From NCBI RefSeq assembly GCF_008929045.1, contig NZ_VFAH01000018.1:1-64000 (forward strand): a DNA stretch of 64,000 bases, written 5' to 3'. The notes beneath the pieces are model-generated. The model had not been told where the DNA came from. It saw nothing but the letters and a program-made list of their open reading frames with translations, and made no database searches. A program made the position numbers and the translations under genes. This stretch comes from Noviherbaspirillum aerium. GTDB taxonomy: Bacteria; Pseudomonadota; Gammaproteobacteria; Burkholderiales; Burkholderiaceae_D. This document shows positions 53,476 to 62,923 of the stretch, piece by piece. Position 1 is the first letter of the stretch. Every line of letters begins with the position of its first letter.

Positions 53476-54027
53476 ATGAAACCATTGAACATCTTGATCA
53501 GCAAACGCATTGCGTCCCTTTGCCTGGCAGCGGTCAGCCTGTCGGCCGCGGCAATGGCGGCGGCGGGCGAGGCCGAGGATGTTGCCGGATTGCTGCAGGC
53601 GGGCCGTTACCAGGAAGCGCTGAGCCGGATCGACGCGCTGCCGCGCGACGTGGGCGCCCAGCCGCAGATACGGCTTTATCGCGGCATGTCGCTGATGGCG
53701 CTCGACAGGCGGAACGAGGCCTTCCATTCCTTCGAAGCGCTTGCGGCCGAGCATCCCAACATGCCTGAACCCTTCAACAATATGGCGGTGATCCAGGCGG
53801 CCAACGGCCGTTACGGCGACGCCCGCGTGCTGCTGGAAAACGCGCTGCGCGCCGATGCCGGCTATTCGGTCGCCCTCGAAAACCTCGGGGATGTCTACAT
53901 CAAGATGGCTAACCACACTTATGCGCGGCTGCGTACCCTCGGTCCGCAACGCAAGGCAGTGCGCAAGCGGCATGAGACGGTGCAGTCGGTCAGCAGATTG
54001 ATCGAGCGTCCCGGGTCACCGCGCTAA
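53476..54027 (+). CDS. secreted tetratricopeptide-repeat protein
   Basis: A 183-residue periplasmic protein: basic N-terminus plus hydrophobic segment (ISKRIASLCLAAVSLSAAAM), then TPR motifs (VAGLLQAGRYQEALSRIDAL; RLYRGMSLMALDRRNEAFHS; NNMAVIQAANGRYGDARVLL; LENLGDVYIKMANHTYARL). About three and a half repeats. Members of this kind scaffold envelope complexes and may partner the L,D-transpeptidase-like gene upstream, from which it is 48 bases away. Ribosome binding site GGAGG is well placed. Confidence 0.85.
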   Translation: MKPLNILISKRIASLCLAAVSLSAAAMAAAGEAEDVAGLLQAGRYQEALSRIDALPRDVGAQPQIRLYRGMSLMALDRRNEAFHSFEALAAEHPNMPEPFNNMAVIQAANGRYGDARVLLENALRADAGYSVALENLGDVYIKMANHTYARLRTLGPQRKAVRKRHETVQSVSRLIERPGSPR

Positions 54028-54123
54028 GCGGCGTTCGCAGCCGGTTGCGGTCAACAAGCCTGCAACGATCACGGAGCTTGAGATAAAACAACTGCGGCCC
54101 GCCATGGGAGAGAAACTATCGCG

Positions 54124-56133
54124 GTGCCACGCCGGACGAATTGTCATATGAAACGCGAAGACAATTCTCCCCTGTACAGGAAACCCGTTCCGCCAAGCGG
54201 CCAGCGGCCCGGCGGTCCGGCCGCCGGATCCCCCAAGATGCCTCCGCGCAAGGCCTGGCTAATATTCCTGGCCATCCTGTTCACCAATTACTTCATCATG
54301 CGCACCTTCTTTCCGGACGGCGACGCACCGGTGACGGTGCCTTACACCGTCTTCAAGCAGGAAGTGGCCAGAGGCAACGTCAAGTCCATCTATAGCCAGG
54401 GCGCAAGCATTGAAGGCCGATTCAATGCGCCGGTGACCTGGCCGCCGGAAGGCAAGGCCGGGGAGCAACGTCCCGGGCCGCTGCCGGAAACGCCCAGCCG
54501 CACTGCGCCCACCTTCACCACCACCTTGCCGGCATTCGTCGATTCCGGCCTCGAGCAATTCCTGATTGCCAACAAGGTCGAGATCAGCGCGGTGCCCATC
54601 AAGAACAGCAGTGCGCTTGCCACCTTGCTCTACGGCTTCGGTCCGGCGCTGCTGCTCATCGGTTTCTATGTCTGGCTCTATCGCCGCGCCGCGCAGCAGG
54701 GCGGCGGCATGGGCGGATCGCTGTTCGGCATTGGCAAGAGCAAGGCACGCCGCTACGATCAGGAACAGGACTCGCGCGTGACCTTCAATGATGTGGCCGG
54801 CATCGACGAGGCGGAAAACGAACTGGTCGAAGTGGTCGACTTTCTGAAGGATCCCGACAAGTACACGCGCCTGGGCGGCGCCGCGCCGAAGGGGGTCCTG
54901 CTGGTCGGTTCGCCGGGTACCGGCAAGACGCTGCTGGCAAGAGCGGTCGCCGGGGAAGCGGGCGTGCCGTTCTTTTCGATGAGCGCGGCCGAGTTCGTGG
55001 AAATGATCGTGGGCGTGGGCGCGGCCCGGGTGCGCGACCTGTTCAAGCAGGCGCGCGAACATGCACCCGCCATCATCTTCATCGACGAGCTCGATTCCAT
55101 CGGCCGTGCGCGCGGGCAGACAGCCATCGGCGGGTCCAGCGAACAGGAACAGACGCTCAACCAGATCCTGACCGAAATGGATGGCTTCTCCAGCCGCGAA
55201 GGCATCATCGTGCTGGCGGCCACCAATCAGCCCGATGTGCTGGACAAGGCGCTGCTCAGGCCCGGTCGCTTCGACCGCCGCGTGGTCGTCAATCTTCCCG
55301 ACAAGAACGGGCGCGAAGCCATCCTGCTGGTGCATACCCGCAAGGTGCCGCTGGCCAAGGACGTGAATCTGTCGGAACTGGCCGCCGCCACGCCCGGGCT
55401 TTCCGGCGCCGACCTGAAGAACCTGGTCAATGAAGCCGCCTTGCTTGCCGCCCGGCGCGAGCAGACCGATGTGCGCCACAAGGACTTCCTGGACGCCTTG
55501 GAAAAGATCGTGCTCGGACCCGAGCGGCCCATATTGCTGAGCGAAGCGGATCGGGAACGCATCGCTTACCACGAGAGCGGGCATGCGATCCTCGGCTTGC
55601 TGGTGCCGGGCGCGGACCCGGTGCATCGCGTCACCATCGTGCCGCGCGGGCAGGCGCTTGGCGTGACTTACCAGCGGCCGCAGACCGACCGCTACAACTA
55701 TCCCGAAGCCTATCTGCGGGCGAGGATCATCGGCATGCTCGGCGGCCGCGTGGCCGAGGAAGTTGTCTACGGCACCCGTACCACGGGTGCGGAAAACGAC
55801 ATCGAGCAAGCCACCAATCTGGCTCGCAACATGGTGACGCGCTGGGGCATGAGCGACAAGCTCGGCATGGTGCAGCTTGCGCCGCGCCAGAATGCCTTTC
55901 TCGGCGGCTCAGCAGGATTCGGCGGCGAGAAACCGTTCAGCGAGGAAACCGCGCGGCTCATCGATATCGAAGTCCATCGCATCATTCATGAAAGCCACCA
56001 GGACGCCACGCGCCTGCTGCGTGAGCATCGAAGAGAGCTTGATGCACTGGTCCGTGCGCTGCTGGACCGGGAAACCCTCGATGAACAGGAAATCCTGGCG
56101 GTCACAGGCCTGCCGCCCGCGCCATCGCTGTAG
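54124..56133 (+). CDS. FtsH-type ATP-dependent zinc metalloprotease
   Basis: A 669-residue membrane AAA protease. TM1 ([20 protein letters not shown]) and a periplasmic domain of about 120 residues precede TM2 ([20 protein letters not shown]). The AAA module has Walker A in [16 protein letters not shown], Walker [16 protein letters not shown] and the second region of homology [20 protein letters not shown]. The protease has the zinc site as HESGH rather than the common HEAGH, plus the third ligand in [14 protein letters not shown]. It would extract and degrade membrane proteins. I start at GTG 54124 behind GGGAGAG; ATG 54148 is the alternative. It differs enough from typical FtsH to be an additional paralogue. 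Confidence 0.93.
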   Translation: MPRRTNCHMKREDNSPLYRKPVPPSGQRPGGPAAGSPKMPPRKAWLIFLAILFTNYFIMRTFFPDGDAPVTVPYTVFKQEVARGNVKSIYSQGASIEGRFNAPVTWPPEGKAGEQRPGPLPETPSRTAPTFTTTLPAFVDSGLEQFLIANKVEISAVPIKNSSALATLLYGFGPALLLIGFYVWLYRRAAQQGGGMGGSLFGIGKSKARRYDQEQDSRVTFNDVAGIDEAENELVEVVDFLKDPDKYTRLGGAAPKGVLLVGSPGTGKTLLARAVAGEAGVPFFSMSAAEFVEMIVGVGAARVRDLFKQAREHAPAIIFIDELDSIGRARGQTAIGGSSEQEQTLNQILTEMDGFSSREGIIVLAATNQPDVLDKALLRPGRFDRRVVVNLPDKNGREAILLVHTRKVPLAKDVNLSELAAATPGLSGADLKNLVNEAALLAARREQTDVRHKDFLDALEKIVLGPERPILLSEADRERIAYHESGHAILGLLVPGADPVHRVTIVPRGQALGVTYQRPQTDRYNYPEAYLRARIIGMLGGRVAEEVVYGTRTTGAENDIEQATNLARNMVTRWGMSDKLGMVQLAPRQNAFLGGSAGFGGEKPFSEETARLIDIEVHRIIHESHQDATRLLREHRRELDALVRALLDRETLDEQEILAVTGLPPAPSL

Positions 56134-56230
56134 TGCCTTCCTCCTCGGGGACGCGACGCAGGCGCTTCGGCAACAAGGCCGGCAGCGACGCAGATGGACA
56201 TGACAGAAGCCGCAGCGGCCGGCTTATAGC

Positions 56231-56719
56231 TTATAGTCCGAAGCCTCTATAGCCTAATGTCGATGGCCGGTGCCGCTCGGGCGCAACCAGCAGCGAGCAG
56301 GAAATCTTCTCGATCAATGATGCATCGGTTGATCCGCGCCACCACCGTGTGGCCCAGGAACGATGGCGACCATGACCCACGATGACCAGCTCCACACCCA
56401 GTTTTCGTGCCACTTCATCAATCACGGCCACCGGTTCACCGACCTCGAGATGAACGACCGGATTCAGACCGGCATCTCTCAGTATCTTCAGTCCATGAGT
56501 CAGCTCGCGGTCCATCTTCTTCCTGTCCTCTGCGATCTGCTCGTCCGGATTGAAGTGAATCGGTGTCCCGAAGTCGCCCACGATGGGAGGGGTTGGATCA
56601 TCGATCACACCCAGTAGATGGATTTCGACGTCCGGATCGGGTCTCAGACGAATGCATTCCTGCAATGCGGACGCGCTTTCGGGTGTGCCGTTATAGGCTA
56701 TCAGGATCTTGCGGTACAT
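56231..56719 (-). CDS. universal stress protein (UspA family)
   Basis: A 162-residue UspA-type protein. KILIAYNGTPESASALQECI is the first strand and loop. The ATP-binding signature is GHGRHRSWATRWWRGSTDAS (G-2x-G-9x-G-S/T, slightly altered), and SCSLLVAPE is the last strand. The start at ATG 56719 follows GGAGG; two upstream in-frame ATGs exist. Single gene, convergent with ftsH-like. Confidence 0.9.
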   Translation of the reverse strand: MYRKILIAYNGTPESASALQECIRLRPDPDVEIHLLGVIDDPTPPIVGDFGTPIHFNPDEQIAEDRKKMDRELTHGLKILRDAGLNPVVHLEVGEPVAVIDEVARKLGVELVIVGHGRHRSWATRWWRGSTDASLIEKISCSLLVAPERHRPSTLGYRGFGL

Positions 56720-56961
56720 CATCGCCTCCATCACGGTGAGAAGGACTTTTAAAGTATAGGTCTTTCATGGCTGACTTCCAGTGCCGGAAGACGTCGCTCC
56801 GACGTCGGGGCGGATAGCACCTGCCAATCTCCGGAAAGGATAGGGATCCGGCATCATCGCCATCGTTTCAAGATGCGCGCATGACCGGGCCTGCGCGGTG
56901 GCCGTTGACCATTAGCCATTGGCCTTCCCGCTCACCATCTCAAAGAGGAACGATGAAAGAA

Positions 56962-57038
56962 GCCCAATTCAATTGAGTAAAATCGAATTGGGCGAGTTTC
57001 TCAAACATTCAGGACCTTCTCATTTGTTTCCTGAATGA
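56962..57038. promoter_or_regulatory. two inverted repeats upstream of an MFS gene
   Basis: GCCCAATTC pairs with GAATTGGGC (56962-56992, 13-base loop), followed by CATTCAGG/CCTGAATG (57007-57038). They lie in an AT-richer region 80-160 bases before the transporter and may be operators; the first could also end the UspA-side transcript. Confidence 0.45.
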
Positions 57039-57118
57039 CTGATATAAGCTTCATTTGAGAAACTATTTCCCCAAGGAATACATCACAGGCGTATTGCTGA
57101 TACTCAACAATACGATCA

Positions 57119-58273
57119 ATGATGCATTCCAGCGCCACGTTACAACGTCTTCCCTCGGTTTCCTTTCAAGCATTCGCGCTGCCCGCGATATTCACCCAGT
57201 TCGGACTGATCATGGGTTCATGGGCAGGCCGCATTCCCGCCTTGCGTGAAGGCTTGGGTATTTCTCATTCCACTTTGTCCATGGTATTGCTCTGCGGCGG
57301 ACTGGGAGCCCTGCTGTCGCATCCGGTGTCATCGCGCCTGATGGCACGGTTCGGCGCCCGCAAGACCGCCCTGATCGCCGGACAGTCACTGCTGGCGGTT
57401 TTGCTCGGCATCGGCGCCGCGCCCAATGTGCTGGCGCTGATGTTGGCGGTGCTGTTGCTGGGCGTGGCGGCCAGCTGCATGAATGTCTCGGTGCAGTCCA
57501 TTGCCACCGAGCTGGAAAAGACGACGGGCCGTTCCGAGATGTCGAAACTGCATGCCTGGGGATGCGCAGGCGGCCTGATCGGCGCCGCGCTCGGCAGCGC
57601 GATGGCGGGAATGCAGGTAAAGCCTTTCATGCACTATCTGCTCATCGGCATTCCGGTTTCGCTGATGCTCAAGCTGGCCTGTGATGCCCTTGACGGCGAC
57701 GACAAGGCACAAGCCGTTGAGGAAAAGATATTCTGCCTGCCGCGCGGACCGCTGGTCTGGCTGGGCGCGCTCGGCTTTCTCGGCTCGATGTCCGAAGGCA
57801 GCATCGCCGACTGGAGCGGCGTTTACCTGAAAGACCATTTCCAGGTCACCGACGGCTTCGCGCCGCTGGCCCTGACCGCCTTTTCCGTCATGATGCTGGT
57901 CGCGCGCCTTTGCGGCGATCGCATGAAGGCGTGCTTCGGCGCGCGCAGGCTGGTAGGCTGCGGCGCTCTGCTTTCGGCCTGCGGATTGTTCTTTGCCGTA
58001 TTCGCACCCAATCCGTATTGCGCGCTCGCCGGCTTTGCCGCTGCAGGCATGGGCCTGTCGCTGCTGTTCCCCTTCGTCTACAGCGCCGCCGGCAAGGAAG
58101 GCCCGATGGCATTCGCCGGTGTCGCGACCATGTCCTACAGCGGCAGCCTGATGGGTCCGCCTATCGTCGGCACGCTGGCCGAGATCGTCGGCATGCAGGC
58201 GGCGATGGGCTTCATCGGTTCGCTGAGCCTCGTGATGGCAATCATTGCAAGCCGGACGGCATTGCTGAAGTAA
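57119..58273 (+). CDS. MFS transporter (YbjJ-like)
   Basis: A 384-residue major facilitator with about 12 helices. VSFQAFALPAIFTQFGLIMG, GSWAGRIPALREGLGISHST, LLCGGLGALLSHPVSSRLMA and SMSEGSIADWSGVYLKDHFQ match the YbjJ-type group of sugar-like MFS proteins. Substrate unknown. The start is one of two adjacent ATGs; no strong ribosome binding site precedes them. Confidence 0.87.
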   Translation: MMHSSATLQRLPSVSFQAFALPAIFTQFGLIMGSWAGRIPALREGLGISHSTLSMVLLCGGLGALLSHPVSSRLMARFGARKTALIAGQSLLAVLLGIGAAPNVLALMLAVLLLGVAASCMNVSVQSIATELEKTTGRSEMSKLHAWGCAGGLIGAALGSAMAGMQVKPFMHYLLIGIPVSLMLKLACDALDGDDKAQAVEEKIFCLPRGPLVWLGALGFLGSMSEGSIADWSGVYLKDHFQVTDGFAPLALTAFSVMMLVARLCGDRMKACFGARRLVGCGALLSACGLFFAVFAPNPYCALAGFAAAGMGLSLLFPFVYSAAGKEGPMAFAGVATMSYSGSLMGPPIVGTLAEIVGMQAAMGFIGSLSLVMAIIASRTALLK

Positions 58274-58341
58274 TCGCGGAATGCGTCTGCATCCTTCCTG
58301 GCCTGGCGTCGCATTCCGGCGCTAGTCATGGCCAGTCGTGG

Positions 58342-58626
58342 TCAGTCATGCAATGCGCGCGCCGACCACAAGTGGTAGGGAAGCATTGCGTGCGAAATGC
58401 CCCGGCCCGTCCCGCGCGCCGGGGCCGCTTCCTTGGGCAGGGCATGTGCCGCCAGCACATCCGCATAGGCCTGGTGCAGGGACACGCCTTCAGGCCGGCG
58501 ACGCCTGCCCCTTGGCTCTGCCGGCCATCCGCGTTCCAGGGCGAGCAGGGCGACGATGAGATCATGAACGGCAGCATGAACGTTCCGGATATAGGAACGT
58601 GAAGAACCGATCGTTATGGCAGTCAT
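58342..58626 (-). CDS. small hypothetical protein
   Basis: A 94-residue protein from ATG 58626, with TAGGAG eleven bases upstream. It begins TAITIGSSRSYIRNVHAAVH, has a helix DLIVALLALERG and a basic Arg-rich patch (PRGRRRRPEG), then a His/Ala-rich tail. Arg richness suggests nucleic-acid or membrane association, but no family is recognised. Upstream frame to 58716 rejected for lack of a ribosome binding site. Confidence 0.55.
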   Translation of the reverse strand: MTAITIGSSRSYIRNVHAAVHDLIVALLALERGWPAEPRGRRRRPEGVSLHQAYADVLAAHALPKEAAPARGTGRGISHAMLPYHLWSARALHD

Positions 58627-58988
58627 GGTAATTTCTCCTAACGACATTGATTGATGTGAAGCCAGAGCCTGTTTGCGAGTTAACAATCTGCTGAGCACAT
58701 GGTGAACGAGATTCACACCGATACCGCGTCAACAATGCGCAAGGCCTCGGCCTTGCCATGCCTTGTTGCTTGGTTCCTTATCGCGGCATGACCCCGCCAC
58801 ATTGGCTGCCAACACATTTTCAACTCACACCAATACTGTAAAGACTGTGACGGCTTCATCTATCAGGGCAACTTCATAAACGCCATGCGCCAGGCTTATA
58901 TGCCTGCGTATCTCCAGGGATGGACCGGAGATGTCATTTCAATATAAGCGTGTCGATCAGCATGCCGCTTGCCAGTCGCACCTCCTTG

Positions 58989-59009
58989 CCGTACGTCTGT
59001 ACGGTTTTT
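58989..59009 (+). terminator. isolated terminator-like hairpin
   Basis: CCGTAC, loop GTCT, GTACGG, then TTTTT. It is not downstream of any forward gene, being in the 670-base gap between the small leftward gene and the chemoreceptor. It may end a small RNA made from about 58760-58980. The rest of the gap shows nothing recognisable. Confidence 0.5.
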
Positions 59010-59300
59010 GTCGGCGCCTTGCCGCCAGCAGTGCGGCGACTGCAAGTCGGTCAAGACGTCGAGTCTGCGCAATACGCTGCGCGCTTGGCGCGAGACGGCA
59101 TATGAAAATCGCAAACAACCTACCGGTCTTCATATGGTGTTTCTTATAGTGGCTATCACGCAACATTGCCGATATCAAGTTGGGCGCGGGGTATACCTAG
59201 CGGAAACGCTCGGGCAACATGTGTAACGATTTATTTACACAAATCGTCATGTTTCTTTGCGCGTTTTCCGTCATCCGCCATCTCCACCAAGGAGTTCCTC

Positions 59301-61208
59301 GTGCGCTTCATACGTCGTCTCTCGATCAAGCAGAAATTGTTGTTCAGCATGGCTTCCTGCCTGCTGCTGTTCGCACTGGTGTCTTCCGTTCTCAGCATTA
59401 CGCTGACCGGCCGCAATGCGAAGGAACGCGTTGTCAATCAGGAGCTGCCGGCCACGGTGGGTGAAATCCGCAACGACATCTTGCGTCAGATTGCGCAGCC
59501 GCTGGCAGCATCGCAGGCGATTGCCAACAACAGCTTCCTGCAGCAGTGGGAACAGCAGGGCCTGGCCGATACGGGCATCGACGGCTGGCAGCGTTATGCC
59601 GCGCAGATGAAGGAAAAGAGCAAGGCGGCTTCCATATTCTGGGTGTCGGGCGCGACCGGCAAATACTTCACCGACACCGGACTCAACCGGACACTCGACA
59701 AGGCGGCCGCCGGCGATCAGTGGCTGTACGGCTTTCTGGCCAGCGGAAAGCCGTACACGCTGGATATCGACAAGGACGCCGGCGCCGACAAATACATGCT
59801 GTTCATTAATGTGCGTGCGGACGCCGCCCCCGACAAGCCGGTGGTTGCCGGTCTGGGATTGTCCGTTGATGCGATGGCCGATGCGATCCGCAGCTATCGC
59901 GTCGGCGAATCGGGATTCGTTTATCTGGTGCGCGCGGACGGCAGTTATCTCATCCACCGCAATTCGGCGCTGGCCGACGGCAAGCACTTTCTCAAGGACA
60001 GTCCGGGCTTCTCGGCCGAACTGAGCCGGCAGCTCCTCGACGGCAAGAAGTTCGTTCATGCCACCTTCGAGTCGGATGGCACCCGTTTCGTCGCTTCTTC
60101 CTATGTGCCCGAGCTGAACCTGTATGTGATTGCGGAAGTGCCGGAAGTCGAAGTGCTCGGCAACGTCGCCCGCTCCGCCACGATCTCGGCCATCGTCGCG
60201 GCGCTGGTCGGCGGCGGGCTGGGGCTGCTGATGATCTTTTTCATCAGCCGTGCCATCGCCGCGCCGGTCAGCCGCGCCGCCAGGATGCTCGGCGAAATCG
60301 CGGACGGCAACGGCGACCTCAGCCGGCGCATGACCGTGGAATCCGAGGACGAAGTGGGTGAGCTGGCCAGCGGTTTCAACCGTTTCATCTCGTCGCTCAA
60401 CCGAACCGTGGGAGACATCCGCAACAGCACGCAAACCATTGCCGCCGCCACGACGCAGATCGCCGCCGGCAACCTGGACCTGTCTTCACGCACCGAGGCG
60501 CAGGCGTCCAGCCTCGAGGAAACCGCGTCGGCGATGGAAGAGTTGACGGCGACGGTCAGGCAGAATGCCGAGAGCGCCAATCAGGCCAACCGTCTGGCGG
60601 TGGAGGCGTCGAGCCAGGCGACCAGGGGCGGACAGGTGGTCGACCAGGTGGTGCAGACCATGGGCTCCATCAAGGAAAGCTCGCGCAAGATCGTGGATAT
60701 CATCGGCGTCATCGACGGCATCGCCTTCCAGACCAACATCCTCGCCTTGAATGCGGCGGTGGAGGCGGCGCGTGCCGGCGAACAGGGACGCGGCTTTGCC
60801 GTCGTCGCCTCCGAAGTGCGGACCCTGGCCCAACGGTCCGCGCAGGCGGCAAAGGAGATCAAGGGATTGATCGACGACTCGGTCGAGAAGGTGGAAGCCG
60901 GCAGCACGCTGGTCGATGAAGCCGGATCGACCATGAAGCAGATTGTCGCGTCGGTGAAAAACGTGACCGGCATCATGAGCGAAATCAGCACGGCAAGCCA
61001 CGAGCAAAGCGATGGCATCGGTCAGGTCAATCTGGCGATCACGCAGATGGACAATGCGACCCAGCAGAATGCGGCCCTGGTGGAAGAGGCGGCTGCCGCT
61101 GCCCGATCGCTGCAGGACCAGGCAGGCAATCTTGCGCGCGTGGTCAGCGTCTTCAAGCTGGATGAGTCGCAGGCAGGAGAAGCTGGCGCCGTAGCTCGCC
61201 TGCGCTAA
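59301..61208 (+). CDS. methyl-accepting chemotaxis protein with Cache-type sensor
   Basis: A 635-residue chemoreceptor. GTG 59301 behind AAGGAG is the start. TM1 ([20 protein letters not shown]) is followed by a periplasmic sensor of about 260 residues with a Cache pattern ([20 protein letters not shown]). TM2 ([20 protein letters not shown]), HAMP and the signalling hairpin follow, with [40 protein letters not shown] and [24 protein letters not shown] methylation regions. No C-terminal pentapeptide (the end is AVARLR). The ligand is unknown; small organic acids are usual for such Cache sensors. Confidence 0.94.
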   Translation: MRFIRRLSIKQKLLFSMASCLLLFALVSSVLSITLTGRNAKERVVNQELPATVGEIRNDILRQIAQPLAASQAIANNSFLQQWEQQGLADTGIDGWQRYAAQMKEKSKAASIFWVSGATGKYFTDTGLNRTLDKAAAGDQWLYGFLASGKPYTLDIDKDAGADKYMLFINVRADAAPDKPVVAGLGLSVDAMADAIRSYRVGESGFVYLVRADGSYLIHRNSALADGKHFLKDSPGFSAELSRQLLDGKKFVHATFESDGTRFVASSYVPELNLYVIAEVPEVEVLGNVARSATISAIVAALVGGGLGLLMIFFISRAIAAPVSRAARMLGEIADGNGDLSRRMTVESEDEVGELASGFNRFISSLNRTVGDIRNSTQTIAAATTQIAAGNLDLSSRTEAQASSLEETASAMEELTATVRQNAESANQANRLAVEASSQATRGGQVVDQVVQTMGSIKESSRKIVDIIGVIDGIAFQTNILALNAAVEAARAGEQGRGFAVVASEVRTLAQRSAQAAKEIKGLIDDSVEKVEAGSTLVDEAGSTMKQIVASVKNVTGIMSEISTASHEQSDGIGQVNLAITQMDNATQQNAALVEEAAAAARSLQDQAGNLARVVSVFKLDESQAGEAGAVARLR

Positions 61209-61227
61209 AAACAGAACGGCAAGCAAA

Positions 61228-61267
61228 GGCGGGACGGAGCCGGCGGGAGAGCCGGTTCCGTCCCGCC
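61228..61267 (+). terminator. strong GC hairpin after the chemoreceptor
   Basis: GGCGGGACGGAGCCGGC pairs with GCCGGTTCCGTCCCGCC around GGGAGA. Stem of 17 bp with one mismatch; only a short T run follows. Confidence 0.75.
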
Positions 61268-61333
61268 TTCGCATTGCGAGCGCTTCGTGATGACCAGACT
61301 GACGATCCCTGAGGATTTGTCACGGAAGCGTTC

Positions 61334-61467
61334 TAGCTGTACTTGGCAAGTGCCAGGGGCAATTCGGAGTTGCATTGCGTTGATGAGCGGGAGCGCATGC
61401 GTATGGACTTACGTCGAGCACCACAGGTGCGAATCCGGACCGCGCGCAGCTGGGCAAACACAGCCAA
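61334..61467 (-). repeat. M2-family MITE-like element, inverted copy
   Basis: A 134-bp element, inverted relative to 44952. Left TAGCTGTACTTGGCAAG and right GGCAAACACAGCCAAG are inverted terminal repeats. TTCGGAGTTGCATTGCGTTG and GAGCGGGAGCGCATGCGTAT match the reverse complement of the copy at 44952-45090. Confidence 0.72.
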
Positions 61468-61776
61468 GCCATTTCCCTGGATTTTCAATGACAGCCTCTC
61501 GTATCGTTACTGTAGAGGCCGCCGGATGAAACCTGCAGCCATTGTCAAGGCAATCAGAAAAAACGTACACGGCCTCTTGACAGGAAGAAAAATGCCGGAG
61601 TTGTGCACATGGAAAAATGTCATGCCGGATGTGCGGAAGCTTTGCGAAAGCTCCAACAGTTGTCGATATCCGTGTCTCCTAAGTCATTGATTTTTATCAG
61701 TTCTATTTTTTGCTCAAGAAACAGGCAATCTGTTTGGAACCGCATGAATTCAAGGCTTTTTCGCCGCTTGGAAGAG

Positions 61777-61811
61777 TTACCCACAAAGTTTTCCACAGGG
61801 AATGTGGATTA
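61777..61811. other. cluster of three DnaA-box-like 9-mers
   Basis: TTACCCACA (61777-61785), TTTTCCACA (61789-61797) and TGTGGATTA (61803-61811, inverted). Each differs from TTATCCACA by one base. An AT-rich stretch (TTTTTATCAG and TATTTTTTGC, about 61690-61715) lies just upstream. No gene overlaps; the gene-free gap runs from 61468 to 61983. Confidence 0.5.
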
Positions 61812-61983
61812 GAGGAAAAACGCTTTCGTAACAAAGGTTTACAGAAATCCTTTACCCCATTCGGGGTTTTCCTACAGTCAATGCAGCGGGCGAGCGAAGC
61901 CTCCTTGTCATAGCCATTCGTCCACGACGGTTGACGTGGGTGCAACCCGGGTGCGCCGACTTTAGGGCATCTTCACCCCGGCA

Positions 61984-62496
61984 TCAGTCGTCCCAGCCGC
62001 CCCAGAAGATTCGTGGCGGCGACGGTGCCTTCCATTCCACCGGATAGTGGACCAGCCCCGGATAGAGGCGGCTCCACGCAACAGCCACCAGTGCCATCGA
62101 GGCGACACCCAGCAGCACCGGATTCCAGAGCGCACCGAAGCCGGCATGGCTGTGAATCATGATCATTGCATTGGCGCCGGCCGGCGGATGGACTGTCCTC
62201 GTCAGCAGCATGTACCACAGGCCTATCACCTGCGCCAATGCATAGACCCAGGGCGCATCCCCTAACAGCTGGTAGCAGAGAATCCCGATCAGCGCCACGC
62301 CCAGGTGTCCGCCGAACAAGGCGCGCGGCTGCACCGCCGGTGCGCGCGTCAGTCCGAACAGGAAGATCGCCGAACCGCCGAGGGAGGCCAGCAGGAAGGG
62401 CGAGGCCGGTGGAGCGACCAGCAGCAGTGCCAGCATGACCGCGCCGGCGGTTCCTGCGGCGCACCACAGCAGCCGACACAATGGAGATGACATCAT
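61984..62496 (-). CDS. HPP family membrane protein
   Basis: A 170-residue HPP protein with four predicted membrane helices. The name-giving motif is in LTRTVHPPAGANAMIMIHSH. SLGGSAIFLFGLTRAPAVQP and GHLGVALIGILCYQLLGDAP are also typical. Some HPP proteins transport nitrite or similar anions; no such genes are adjacent. Ends with a Trp/Gly tail. Confidence 0.9.
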   Translation of the reverse strand: MMSSPLCRLLWCAAGTAGAVMLALLLVAPPASPFLLASLGGSAIFLFGLTRAPAVQPRALFGGHLGVALIGILCYQLLGDAPWVYALAQVIGLWYMLLTRTVHPPAGANAMIMIHSHAGFGALWNPVLLGVASMALVAVAWSRLYPGLVHYPVEWKAPSPPRIFWGGWDD

Positions 62497-62661
62497 CGGG
62501 CATACCAGTCAATAAATGAGCCTTCATTCTAACTTCCGTAATGCAATAGCTGCTGCGGGCCCCGTTGGCAGGACGCTGCATCGGGATGCCGAACCGGAGA
62601 ATTGTTTTCCTGTACGGATGTCTACCCAGTCAAACCATGATCAACCTGTACAGGAGAAAGC

Positions 62662-62895
62662 ATGTTTATCGAGATTGGCGACGGCTGGCATATCAACCTG
62701 GCGCATGTGGCGAAAGTGCACGTGGTTGACCAGGGCGGGATTGGCACCACGCTGAAGCTGTATTCCCTCACCAACGACCATCTGGGTGATTTCAATCCGA
62801 GCAGTCCGGAGGAACTGATGCGGGTGCTCAACCTCATTCATTCCTACGGAAAGACTCCCATGCCTGAAATCGGCACGCCCACCATTCTCGGCTAA
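62662..62895 (+). CDS. small conserved hypothetical protein
   Basis: A 77-residue protein, ATG 62662 behind AGGAG. Strand-rich start (MFIEIGDGWHINLAHVAKVH), then TTLKLYSLTNDHLGDFNPSS and EELMRVLNLIHSYGKTPMPE, consistent with a small beta-strand plus helix domain. Not recognised. 28 bases before the phosphoethanolamine transferase. Confidence 0.7.
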   Translation: MFIEIGDGWHINLAHVAKVHVVDQGGIGTTLKLYSLTNDHLGDFNPSSPEELMRVLNLIHSYGKTPMPEIGTPTILG

Positions 62896-62923
62896 CTTTT
62901 TCCGGCGGAACTGCCCTTCAGGT

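Noticed and set aside
54259-55809. Long minus-strand open frame opposite the FtsH-like gene
   Set aside because: Antisense shadow of a GC-rich gene; no start signals or family motif.
59271-60434. Long minus-strand frame opposite the chemoreceptor
   Set aside because: Shadow; the forward Cache/HAMP protein explains the region.
61425-61440. tRNA T-loop-like GTGCGAATCC
   Set aside because: Part of the M2 element and not conserved as a tRNA arm in other copies.
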